64,000 nt of DNA, taken from positions 5,333,501 through 5,397,500 of the forward strand of contig NC_081414.1 in the NCBI RefSeq assembly GCF_030272615.1. The letters are read 5' to 3'. Each line of letters starts with the position of its first letter. The first letter of the stretch is position 1. This document shows positions 1-10,530 of this stretch, piece by piece. The notes below the pieces were generated by a model that made no database searches, was not told where the DNA came from, and worked only from the letters and a program-made list of their open reading frames with translations. This DNA is from Cryptomeria japonica (Eukaryota > Streptophyta > Pinopsida > Cupressales > Cupressaceae). The position numbers were made by a program, and so were the translations under genes.

Positions 1-693
1 ATAATTTTTTGAATTTCATGATGACAACTATGGTGAATCTAAAAGTAGGGTGATTAAAGATGATACAAAATTTTATGACTATATAGCTGGAGAAAGGTAT
101 GTCTATGAGATCCATTATGTTGATCACCATAAAAAGACTCTCACGCTGATTATGATGATCAAACTTTGCTGAATATAAATGATTTCTTTGATGAAATATC
201 CTTAATGCATCTATGAGAAGACTCTAAGGATGAGTTGGATACACTGCTAATTGATGAGGCGGAAACACCTAATGATAACAATGAGGAGGTGCATGAGCTC
301 TCTTAGTTTTTGGGACAACCCTGAACCCATTTGATGAACCATGCATCCAAAGTGTGTCATAATGAATTCTACAATGAATACAGACATGTATCATTCAAAG
401 AGCATGGCAACCTTGTGTTATCTCATAATGAATGCTTTTAGCTATTGGAAAAATGTGCATTGAAAGGTAATAAAGATGGTGGTAGCAACAGTATGAGTAA
501 GACACCAGCTGCTAAGGTAAATGGTTATGCTTACGATCAGTTTATTTTCAATGACATCTTCAGATTGGGCATAATGAAATCAAAGGGATGCCATATTTTT
601 GATCGGGATAAATTTTGGTTTTTCATGTTTTGTGGTTCGGGGCCACCTATTGGATGTTAAAATCAAATTTTCAAAGTGAAGAACACAGTGGTA

Positions 694-760
694 GGGTGGC
701 CCAATGGATAAGGCACTCGGTTTGCTCCTCCAAAGATCTAAATTCTTGCCATGCCCGCAA
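694..760 (+). repeat. tRNA-Arg-like segment (tRNA pseudogene or SINE head)
   Basis: The D-arm and A-box region reads GTGGCCCAATGGATAAGGC, which matches the D-arm of plant tRNA-Arg genes and fits the internal pol III A box. Downstream the anticodon stem is poor and the B box (gatctaaattc) is degenerate, so a functional tRNA is unlikely. It is either a decayed tRNA or the head of a tRNA-derived SINE. No clear poly-A tail or flanking duplication was seen. Confidence 0.35.
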
Positions 761-3700
761 GGAGCATGCATCCCCGAGAAGGAGCCACTGTTGGGATTGA
801 AAAATTCATTCTTTATTTTTGAGGTCCCATATATGATATTGTTTGAATGCACTCAGTTTTGACCCTGTGTAATAAGCCTAAGTTGCTATGTTTGAAAGCT
901 TACCATTTTGCACCAGTTAAGTATCATGAGAAATCCTCTTGGAGGATTGTTATACACCTTATAAAAATTATATGTGCCCATTTGAAGCTTCCTCATATCA
1001 ATTTTTATGTATTTGTGAAGTCTCCTTTGGAGGCCCTAAGGTTAGGTCTGCATTTTGCACCTTTCTGCATTTTTCTGAGTAGCCTTGTTTGAGGCATTAT
1101 ATCTTTGTGCCTAGTGATTGTCAAGCCAAACAAAGAGTTGTTCATGTTTCCTTGATATTTTTTGAAACCCCATTCCAAGTGGCTAGGTCTCATCAATCCA
1201 TTTGACAAGTTTACAAAGCCAATTCCATTTGCAAAAAGTTCAGTTCTGCAATTGAACATTGTCAAACAACAGTTTGAAGGCCACTTTGAGAATTTATATT
1301 TTATGTCCAATTAAATTTCAATTCAAATACATTGTACCCCATGATTCCCTATAAAATTTTGTACCATATACCAGATGTATATCCCCCCAGCTCGTCATTT
1401 CACCACTTTTTGAATCCCATTCCAAATGAACATTTTTAGGGTTTTATGAGCAGCATGTTCAGATTTTTTAGAGAAGCCAACTTTGAGGGTTTATAAATTC
1501 CACATGTGACCTAATCAAGGAAAAATATTTTGCACACATGTTCAGGGTATATTGATGTACCAGTGTGCCAAGTGGCGGCTCTTGAAGTAGTGATTCGATA
1601 TTTTTTCAAATCTGGTTTTGATTACTCCTCAGGTTGGTTCAACAAGTTCAATTTCAGGAAATCCTAAGTAAGCAACTTTGCAAGTTAATAAATTTTTCCT
1701 CGGATGTCGAATCAATGATTTATCAGATACCTCAGATTCTTAGTATTGCAATCTATCAACGTGCCAACTCCCATAGTCTGATAAGATGTTTTAATCAGTT
1801 TTTAAGACCTATTTTGAAGGCTACTCAAGTGTTTTCAGTCAAGTCCAAAGTTGCAAAAAACGTCAAATTTTGTGATCCTGAATTCAATTTCTCGACTCCC
1901 GAGCATCTCCAGTCAACGTATCAGAGCATTCTTAGCCAGCTCAGTTGCATGGAAACAAAAATAATTTTGGCTGGGCCCATTCTAGGGCCCGACTAATGAT
2001 ATGATTCAGTTTGACTAGTTCAGAGCACATTAAAATAAGTATAAGATACTTAAATCATTTTGATTTAAATAATAATGTTTATACTATTTTGATATAAGTA
2101 GGCAGAAATTCATAGCTAATTTACTTAAATCAATTTATTGATTTAAATATCAAATGGTGCCTAAAAGGAATTGGTTATTTGGGTCATTGGATGAGAATAA
2201 ACCAAAGTTTTGTTTAAATTATATCAAATGGTTTAAACTTGCTCATGTCCCTTTCGATCTTTTCTCCATATGGTGTGGTGGGCCCATGCGATATATGTGG
2301 GCTAGATAGACTTTATGTAAATCCTTATTTATCTCGCATGACACTGGGATAATTTAGTGATACCATGGGCTAAGTAGAGGAATAAAAATAAATCATTGTA
2401 TGATGATTTTTTTATAGTTTGTTGGCTTATTGCATGGCGGGCCCTATAAATCTTCATCAACAAAAGATACGGGGAGATGCTGATAGTGAAGGATTTTATG
2501 TAAAATCTTACCCTGCAATACCTAAGGTAAAATGAAAATATAGAGCGGGATAACTTGAGGACAAGTGGTAGCATGCAGGGTAAATAAAAACAAAGGCAAG
2601 ATAAAATTTTTATTATCCTGTGCTAAGACAAGGAGGAAATGAATGAGCCACGTGATAAGCAACACGACAAAGGAAGACACAGGAGGCTCTTCATGGTATC
2701 CTGTGTGAGGAAAAGCATGAGTAAAACATTGCGTGGGACAAGCAATGAAGCAATAAGCAGAGGGTAAATGTCTTGTCCCGCATGGAGATGGAGGACATGA
2801 CAAGTTCACGTGGGATAAAAATTTATCACGCAAGGAGAGCACATAGAAAGCCCGCAGGGAAGGAAGTAAAATGATAATGTGAAGAAATTGAATAAAGAGG
2901 GCAAAATTTAAGGATTTTGCTCGATGCGCTCATGGCTTTGGTAAGGATAAAATATTAAAGATAGAGGAATGAGGTAGATGGCACAAATGGTTATAAGATC
3001 AACCTATTAACAATCCATGGAATTGATCTGGGGATAATCAGAGATGCATCGCGCTCATTCTATGGGCCAGAAGGGACGATTCTTGAGCTCTTTGTTATGG
3101 GCAATGTAGGGTTTAAGTAGTATGGAACAATGACGTTGTTTAAAGCATGATAGATTAAAATCTCTCAAGCCGTATTTCAAGACCAATGGAGGATTTGTGA
3201 TTGGCATGTCCCCAAGGCAAGGGCACAATATGGGATTTTGGTTTCATTTTCAAAACAGAGTTTTGAGTATCTGTGAGTGTTATGGATACACTACACCAAG
3301 AAGGACTAGTAATGTGTAGCATCACCAACTATATAGGGATCACATGGAAGATTCTCGTGTTGGAGATTCTCAACATGACAAGCCGCATAATGCATGGAAT
3401 CTTTGTTGAGAGGCTTTCAAGTCCTCGAGCAAGAGTATTCGGTGGACAGCTTGAAATATGTTATGTCAAACTCCACTGTCCTTGCCAACGACCTCCATGT
3501 CGGGCCATGATGGGAATATTAGAAGCGGTATGGGATCCATCTAAGCATAAAATTTAGGTATTTTCTATTAGATGTCTTGGTTATAAGCACTCTTGTGCAA
3601 ATAGAATGAGGACTTTTCAACATTTTGAAACTCCTCTTCTCCACAATACATCCTAGGCATGAACATACCTGGTCGTTTGATTGCATAGAAGAAAATTTCA

Positions 3701-3860
3701 AGGACTTCATGTTAGTATGGAGGCATTGATATTGAGGAAACACATAAGTTTCAGTTTTGCCATGGAAAGGGTTGAAATATTTTGACACAAAGTATTAAAT
3801 GAAAAAATGGAATGTGAAATGTTCAGTAGAAAATGGATGTTTTTCTCAGAGGTGAGTTTA

Positions 3861-3880
3861 TTTTCACCATATGGTGAAAA
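3861..3880. repeat. Perfect 20-bp palindrome
   Basis: TTTTCACCAT followed directly by its exact reverse complement ATGGTGAAAA, with no spacer. Function unknown. It sits in unresolved repeat DNA. Confidence 0.8.
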
Positions 3881-5927
3881 GAGGGAAATATTGAACTGGT
3901 GAATGAGAATTTTATTCCTCGCTGAGATTAATGCAAAATTCTAGAAACAACTATGAAAGGAAGGTAATATGCAGTGAAATATCATTCCCTTATAAAGTGA
4001 GTTTTACCCCACATAGAATAAGGTTGAAGGGGATAAATTTATTTTATCCAAGAGGAGTATTTCCTCACTCAGAACTCAAATCTCATGCATGAGGCAATTT
4101 TTTTTTCAATCTAAGACTTTCTTGCTAAGGGTTATTTTATTATTACCTTTGAGCACTATGAGAAATGTACAAGAAAATAACAATCACATGACATTTTTCA
4201 ATCCAAGGGGTCCTTTTTCCATGTCTAAGTAATTGAAAAGTGCAGTAAAAATCAGAGTGATCTTTTCACCAAAATGATCATTTTTCAGTTTTCAATCAGA
4301 GTGCAAAAGTGACTTTTTCAGTTAGAAGCAAATAGGGGCCGATTTTAGCAAACTTTGGCAAGTGAACAAAAGGTGGAGTGGACAAGGGTGCAAAATAGAA
4401 CTTTTCAGTCAATGTGCATAGCAGTGAGTGGACAAGTACCTAAAAAGGTATTTTTCAGATTTTTGAGAAATCTCAAGCAAGTGGACAACGACGAAAAATA
4501 GAAAATTTTGAGCAAGGTGCAGATTTTGAACTGAGAAAGCAACCAGAATGAAGATTTCTCCAAATTTTCAAAAGGCTTCAACATGATTAAGGAGGAGAGG
4601 ACAACCAATAAGAGTGAAGTGCATATTTCAAGATGGAGGACAAGTCTTCTCAGAGATTCTTTTGGGGTTTCTATTAGGTTTTCTCTCTTTGATGTATACT
4701 CTCTTCTCTTCTCAGTTTTGGGTATTCTTAATGTAATTTCTCTTAGCATTCTGGAAGAAAGGCTTCCATGCAAATAGTGCAATATTTTCATGACAATTGG
4801 AGTTTTTCTTTCAGTTTGTAGTTTTTAATGTTTCAAATAGTTTGTAATTTGAATACAAATAGTTTCAGAGGTTTTATTTGCAGTTGTTTCTCCTATGTAT
4901 GCTCTATTTTATAAAATGAAATGATCAAGGATCCTTTGTTTTGTCCCTGCAAGTCATGCGTATGTCTTGTTGTTTGCTTCTCTTCTAGGAAGCGATTAAT
5001 TTTCTTCTTCAAGGTGTAGGAATAGTGTTGTGTATATTTGAGATTATTCAGTATGGCTGTTGGTGAAATCAAAAGAGAGAATGTTGATGTAATGCATTAA
5101 CATTCAAAGCTCAAAGGTTGCATGTTTGCCCTATTTGAATGTTAAATCTGCATGTTCCAAGGTTAACTCTATTGCCCATACAAGACATTGGTCATGGTTG
5201 TTGTTTTCAGTTTTTAGAACCTTTTCATAATCAAAATTTGTATTATTTTTGTATTTCTCTCTACATTAGGAGTAGGATTATTGTAGAAACCCAACCTCAA
5301 TGAGTGCTTAGATGCTTACAAACTAAGGTTAAAGCCATAACTAGGAGTTTATCCATCTTCCTTAGTATCTTTCATTGGGGTGATCTATTGTAACATGTAA
5401 TGTCAAGAGTGTTTTAAAGTTGATGGTTATAGGACATTACATAGGTTCACCCACTTGGGTCTCACAGAGCCAAAATAGTAGTAGATCTCAGTCTTGTGAC
5501 GGAGTCTTGTCAAGTTGGCCAAATCCCTCCCCGATTTTTTCGATGAGTTAGTGGTAATTCCTCTGACTCGTGGACTATTGGTTTGGAAACCAACAAAGTC
5601 ATGTAAATTGAAACAAGATATACCTTTACACCGAAATGTCATCACCTGTATGTCTCACCATAAATCCAAGTAAAACTGAAATCCAATCATGCAAAATGAG
5701 TACCAACCGTTATTAGTATCAAATCAATATAGTGACCAAACATATGAATAATATCACCAGTGAAGATCAACACCATTACTCTGTGAGCAGGATAGCTTTC
5801 TGTTTGCACATGGAGCCAACAAGACCACTACCACAACAATGTAAATATGAAAGTAAATCAACATCATAATGTTGTCCATGAACAAAACACTTAATGCCAA
5901 AGCCTGAGGCATGAATGCCAAGACCAA

Positions 5928-6635
5928 GTGTGCCAAAATCAATGTGCCAACCAAACAATAATTTTGACATCAGGGACAAATAACACAAAAGAGAAGTCAA
6001 CACAAAACACTTCTTGCTCTATGCCACTTAATACTCAAGTCTCTTCTATGACCCTACATTCCACAACCATACCCATGACTCAACTATCACAGAGTATGGG
6101 CATGACTACTTTTGGTTATTAGAACATGGGATATAATCCTTTTTTTGGTTAGAAAAACTCCCAAAATAAAAATTGGCAACAAATCCATGTATCACAACCT
6201 CATATACAAAAACAAATACCTCAAGTCTAGGTTGGGCATCAGTTTCAGCAACAAGGCCAACAACAAAACTTGCAGAATCAAGGCCTCCATCAAGGTTATC
6301 AAAGGGTAAACTCATTTGCTAGGTCTCCTATGAAAGTGGATAGGTTTAGGCAATTTTTTTTAATGGGATTCTAGGATTCACTAACCCAATTAGCAATGAG
6401 GTCAGGCTGCAAGTTCCTAAGTTCTCATCAAATAATGCTTTATTAGGAGATGATCACTTGAGGACATTTAAAAATTTTGCTGATAATTATGGGTTAGAAA
6501 ACAAGGATGTTATGATGAATCTTTTTATGTAGTCTATTGTAGATGATTCTAGGGATTGGTATAAGAGTTTACTTGATAATTGTATTGAATCTTCGCGGGA
6601 GTTTTGTGAGAATTTGCTAAGATCTAGAATCCAAT
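5928..6635 (+). pseudogene. GypF gag, 5' part (Ty3/gypsy, decayed)
   Basis: This is the amino-terminal half of a Ty3/gypsy Gag (capsid-type structural protein of the retroelement particle). A Gln/Asn-rich stretch (frame starting near 5,928, with motif QQGQQQNLQNQG around 6,245) runs into the conserved retrotransposon-gag core near 6,400-6,620, recognisable as HLRTFKNFADNYGLENK followed by a DWYKSLLDN motif. Several stops and at least one frameshift near 6,360 break it. It ends abruptly at about 6,625-6,635, where LTR-C begins. The rest of the same gag core resumes at about 32,166, so the break is an insertion, not the end of the gene. Confidence 0.7.
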
Positions 6636-7046
6636 TGATAGCATAAACATGAGAGAACCAAATATGTGAAAAGAATAAACTGTATTCCTATCCAGATGCA
6701 AAATACCCAATTAACTAAGTTGATTGATTGAATTTATTACAATGTTTATGAGCCTACTTATAAAGGTAAGGCTATGGGAGCACAAAATCATGACATGTGG
6801 CTTAATGAGAAAAAAGGGTAGGTGAGGCTAGGTAGGAGAAATAATAAAGTATTCCACAAGAGATGGATCAACCAGTGAAGGTGGAATGTAGCAACAAGAT
6901 AAGACCACAAAAGGTGGAATTTCTCCTACTAAAAACTTCCCTAGATGCACACTTCCCTAAGTGTCTCATATGCAAACTACAATTAATGCATTATCCTTAG
7001 TAAAATTAAGTAAAGTGTAATTATGAGACATATTTTACACCAACAC
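6636..7046 (-). repeat. LTR-C, 411-bp LTR of a minus-strand element
   Basis: On the minus strand this runs from TGTTGGTGTAAAATATG to ATGCTATCA, so it has TG...CA ends. A TATA-like CCTTTATAAGTAGG lies in the middle, and a purine-rich run (TTAAGGGTGGG) immediately precedes the LTR on the minus strand, as expected of a polypurine tract before a 3' LTR. Its internal region would then lie to the right. The partner LTR was not found, and the right side is interrupted by LTR-D and CopB. It interrupts the GypF gag. It could instead be a solo LTR. Confidence 0.45.
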
Positions 7047-7294
7047 CCACCCTTAAGTGCAACTTAGGGGAATGTAGACTCAAGCTAACAATGTAAGATG
7101 GGTCTCGACTACCAGGCCATGTTAGTTACCCATGTACAAATGCAATTCAATCTCTCACAAACAGAGAAAGAGAGAAAAACCCAATAGGAAAAATCTCCCC
7201 CCGAAAAGAGAGATAAAAGCACAAAATTCTCTCAATGATGAATGAGAAGAACATAGCCTCAAGTGAGGAAAAAGTACCTCCCATAAGAGAGATG
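7047..7294 (-). other. Internal noncoding DNA next to LTR-C
   Basis: No open frame of note. The sequence continues at 8,596 on the far side of LTR-D (the shared five bases agatg/agaag flank that LTR), so 7,047-7,294 plus 8,596-8,950 formed one stretch before LTR-D arrived. It probably belongs to the 3' end of the LTR-C element. Confidence 0.4.
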
Positions 7295-8595
7295 TGTTGG
7301 AAGAATGTTGTAAATATGTGCTTGAGAGATATTTGAGAGATGTATTGTCATTTCTATCAACATATTTATCTATCTGTGACAGTAATGCAGTGAAGTTTAG
7401 CGAGTTAGTTTTTTCAACATGATGAAGATCAAAGTTTGTAGATTAAAGGGTTTATAGAGAAATATCTTGATTTGATTCAATTCAAGCTTCAGAGTTCTGA
7501 ATGCATATTTGATTGAGTTATGGGTATCTATGTTGTGGTTGGTTTTTCAGTTGTCTAGTGGTGACAGAGTGACAATATTTTGATTTGCATTGCTCCGGAT
7601 TGTAATATCTTGTTTTGCAGATTTGGAGATATGTTTGGGACATTGGTGTGTCTCCTCAATTCAAGTTTTTCATTGTTTGAAGATCCACAAGTTTTTTTTC
7701 AAGGTTGACGATCATTGCAGTTAGTGTTCCTGAGGTTCAGTATGAAGATGCTAATGATTCTAGTAATTTGTGTTTACATGGATGTTGCTATGATAATTCA
7801 TGATGCTTGTGGATGTTTCTGGATCATGTGCCTTTTGTGTTGGTGGTCCACATTGATCGTTGAGATTGTAATTGATATTTTTCTTTGATATGTTGGTGTT
7901 TTTCATGTTCTTAGTCGAACATATAGTTGTAGCATATTGCAGATGTTCGAGGCAAAAGATTTGGGTCCATGTTATGTCTTGACCGATATTGGTTAGTCCA
8001 CATGTAATATTGTATTGTGTATGGTTGTATTTTTGTAATTAGGTGGTGAGTGTTGAATCGACCTTGATGATTTATCCAAGGTTGATGTCATAAATAAATA
8101 AGTGTAATAACCGTGTATTCATGTGGTAGTGTGTGAATGAGTATGAGTATGTATGTGTGCTAAATGTATACATCTTTTGAAGGCATATAAGAAGTATGAA
8201 TAAGAAAGTTGTTTTGTGCTTCAATGGAACTGAACTAGGCATTGAGATGCTATTCCACAGTTCATAACTTTTGGATGTGATCCATGACTGTTTGTATAGG
8301 TAGTGAGCCTTCTTGTTTTGAGCAGTGAGCTCTAGGAAGTGTGCCTGAATGCATGTGCATTCCCCATTTTAATACTTTTAACAGAGTATACATATTTTGT
8401 GGGTTCACCCCCATCGTGGTTTTTCCCTTAATAGGGTTCCACATAAATAATCTTGGTGTTGTGTGTGTTTATGATGTGTTGTTGATTTATGCTTTCATGT
8501 TTAATTATCTGATCTGAGTATAAGTTTAAGTAGTGTGAGTTTTTGAGACAGTTGATTCAATCCCCCCCCCTCAGTTGTATGTCCTATTTCCATCA
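7295..8595 (+). mobile_element. LTR-D, solo LTR (copia-type) with TSD agatg/agaag
   Basis: The segment starts TGTTGGAAGAATG and ends TTTCCATCA, is flanked by agatg (7,290-7,294) and agaag (8,596-8,600), and has no internal coding region or second copy. That is the footprint of a solo LTR left by unequal recombination. It is related to the LTR of CopB: both share a block with the motifs GTGAGCC, TTTTGAGCAGTG, ATCGTGGTT and GGTGTTGTGTG, in inverse orientation here (+) relative to CopB (-). Near 8,555-8,575 it has the C-rich run typical of this LTR group just before the 3' end. Confidence 0.65.
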
Positions 8596-8950
8596 AGAAG
8601 AAGAATGACCATGAAGCCCCCCTTCAATGTAGAATCTCCTACAAGGATGGTCCAATGATGTTGACCAAAATTCCTCCCCATTTGGAAGATATAGAGTCAA
8701 TGTTGCACCAAGAATGTTAAAGTGTGAAAAAACTAGGTACCAATATCGATGAATAATGACCACTGAATCACTCATTGCACCAAAATGAAGATCAAGCATT
8801 GAGACAACATTCTTTTAGCATAAGCTGGATACTCATCAATGTAGATTGGTACAATCAAAGTCTCATTGGAGCCATCCAAAAATTTGTACAATCTATGTCT
8901 TGATTAGAGCCATGCACCAAGACTCACAAGATATTTCCTAATCTATAGTG
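8596..8950. other. Continuation of the DNA interrupted by LTR-D
   Basis: Noncoding. It runs from the right flank of LTR-D to the left TSD (tagtg) of CopB. No domain is visible. Confidence 0.4.
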
Positions 8951-10171
8951 TATTAGGATAACCGATGGACAACTAAGAGGGAAGGGGTGAATCAGTTGTC
9001 AACATATTATACAATTTTAAGCTCACAAAACCTTTTACTGAAATGCATAAACCAAATACCAAAATAGCAGATATAACAATTGAGCACAAACAAAAATCAT
9101 AAACCATATACTATGCATCCACAAGACATAACACCAAGATTTGTACGTGGAAAACCCAGTAAAGGGAAAAACCATAGTGAGAAGCCTACCCACAGTCAGA
9201 TGATACTTCTGCAGCAAGTATGTGATTACAATAAGGGGGATGCACATGCAGGAAGGCACATTGCTTAGAGCGCATTGCTCATCACAAATGAGCCTCACTG
9301 CCTACAAAAGATCTCCATACTACAATCCAGAAATAAGAATGAACTGCAAGAATAACATCTCCTATGTCTTAGTACAGTTCCAATTAAGCTCAATACCAGA
9401 GGTCTTAAACCTTTTATGTAAACCCAATTTGATCACCTATAATCGACCAAAACCTCTGCATATGATTACAACTTTATTCACACACAGATAATCCTATAAC
9501 CCATGACCATCTTATGATCTACAAAGAGATCTTACATCATATATATACAAACCCAGGACCTAAACAATTAGGTTGGCCACCTAAAAGAAAATACAATAAA
9601 TCCATTTCATAAACCCGCAAACCAATGATAACCCAATTTGTGCTAAAACTGAAACAACATTATCCAATCAATAAATCCAACTGGTAACGCATCGGGATCA
9701 TCCACTAGCACATTACACAAACTGGTCCATAACCTAACATAATAGCACCAGACCTAAAATAGGTCACCATAAGCCAAATGCAACACCACCGATCAACTGG
9801 AACATGAACATGATAACCATCAACATCCTAAAAACCTTCTAGAAGCCACACCAACACCACTTAACAAATCCATCAAAAGATCTTCAATAAAGCTCTGTTG
9901 GTAAAAGCCTTACCGGTAACCAAAAGGCTTACCAGAACAAATGATAGCTTCCAAACCATCAAATTCTAAAACAACTGAATGAGATACGCATCTGAATAAC
10001 ATGAATGACCAAACCAAATCAATTCCACCAATCAGAACATACCGAAGAATACTAGAGATGATCTCTAGATCGACATCAAGGTCCAACCACTCTACCAGAA
10101 CCTGGTAGACAACCAAGAAGAAAGTGTTGACATCAATGCAACACATAATCAATTCCTCCAAAATGCCAACA
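8951..10171 (-). repeat. CopB 3' LTR
   Basis: On the minus strand it starts TGTTGGCATTTTGG directly after a polypurine tract. The outer end reads TATTAGGATAACC on + where the partner has TGTTAGGATAACT, so the terminal dinucleotide has mutated. The alignable partner is at 30,270-31,499. It contains a TATATATA run near 9,540. Short open frames inside it are chance. Confidence 0.85.
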
Positions 10172-10184
10172 ATCTCCCCCTTTG
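10172..10184 (-). other. CopB polypurine tract
   Basis: On the minus strand CAAAGGGGGAGAT directly abuts the TG of the 3' LTR, the usual plus-strand priming site. The same AAAGGGGGAGA motif precedes the CopG 3' LTR at 41,490-41,500. Confidence 0.8.
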
Positions 10185-10530
10185 GCATTGATGGCAACAC
10201 TAGATGTGAAAAACATCCAAGTGCCAAGAAATGCCAAACAAGTCTCCCCCAATGGAAGACATCCAAGCAAATGATATATCAATGAAGCTCTGAACCAATA
10301 GACCGAACTCCCCCTGCGACTGATATCTTTGTAAAGCTCTATTTTTCATATGTATATCTCCCCCCCTTTGACATCAATGCCAGAAATTTGACATAAACAT
10401 CAAAGAAAGATCATAGATCCCCTGAACCACACAACTGACTACTCCCCTTGAGTAGTAGCACCAACACATCAATCCAGAATGAGTAATAGCTTTGATAAAT
10501 GCATATCAGACTGATGTCGATCAACATCAC
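10185..10530 (-). other. CopB 3' untranslated DNA
   Basis: Lies between the pol stop codon (10,531-10,533) and the polypurine tract. It has repeated C-rich runs on + (for example 10,362-10,370), so purine runs on the element strand. No coding sequence is seen. Confidence 0.6.

Larger units (their letters stand above)
1..5290. other. Unresolved old repeat-derived DNA, no gene recognised
   Basis: No protein domain could be recognised in any frame. Short open frames exist (for example 1,634-1,996 on +, 120 codons, and 3,273-3,557 on +, 94 codons), but they match no family I know and lie in AT-rich DNA full of stops. The stretch may contain the decayed long 5' LTR of the gypsy element whose gag begins near 5.9 kb, because LTR-like T-rich promoter and leader DNA fills 4.6-5.6 kb. 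I could not find paired ends. A tRNA-like segment and a 20-bp palindrome inside it are listed separately. Confidence 0.4.

Noticed and set aside
694-760. A functional tRNA-Arg gene
   Set aside because: The anticodon arm does not form a proper seven-base loop, and the T arm and acceptor stem cannot be drawn.
1634-1996. A small host gene (120 codons)
   Set aside because: No recognisable domain, no conserved phrase, and it sits in repeat-like DNA. Length alone is not evidence.
8262-9491. Short frames in LTR-D and CopB LTR DNA
   Set aside because: They fall inside LTRs and are not kept between the paired copies.
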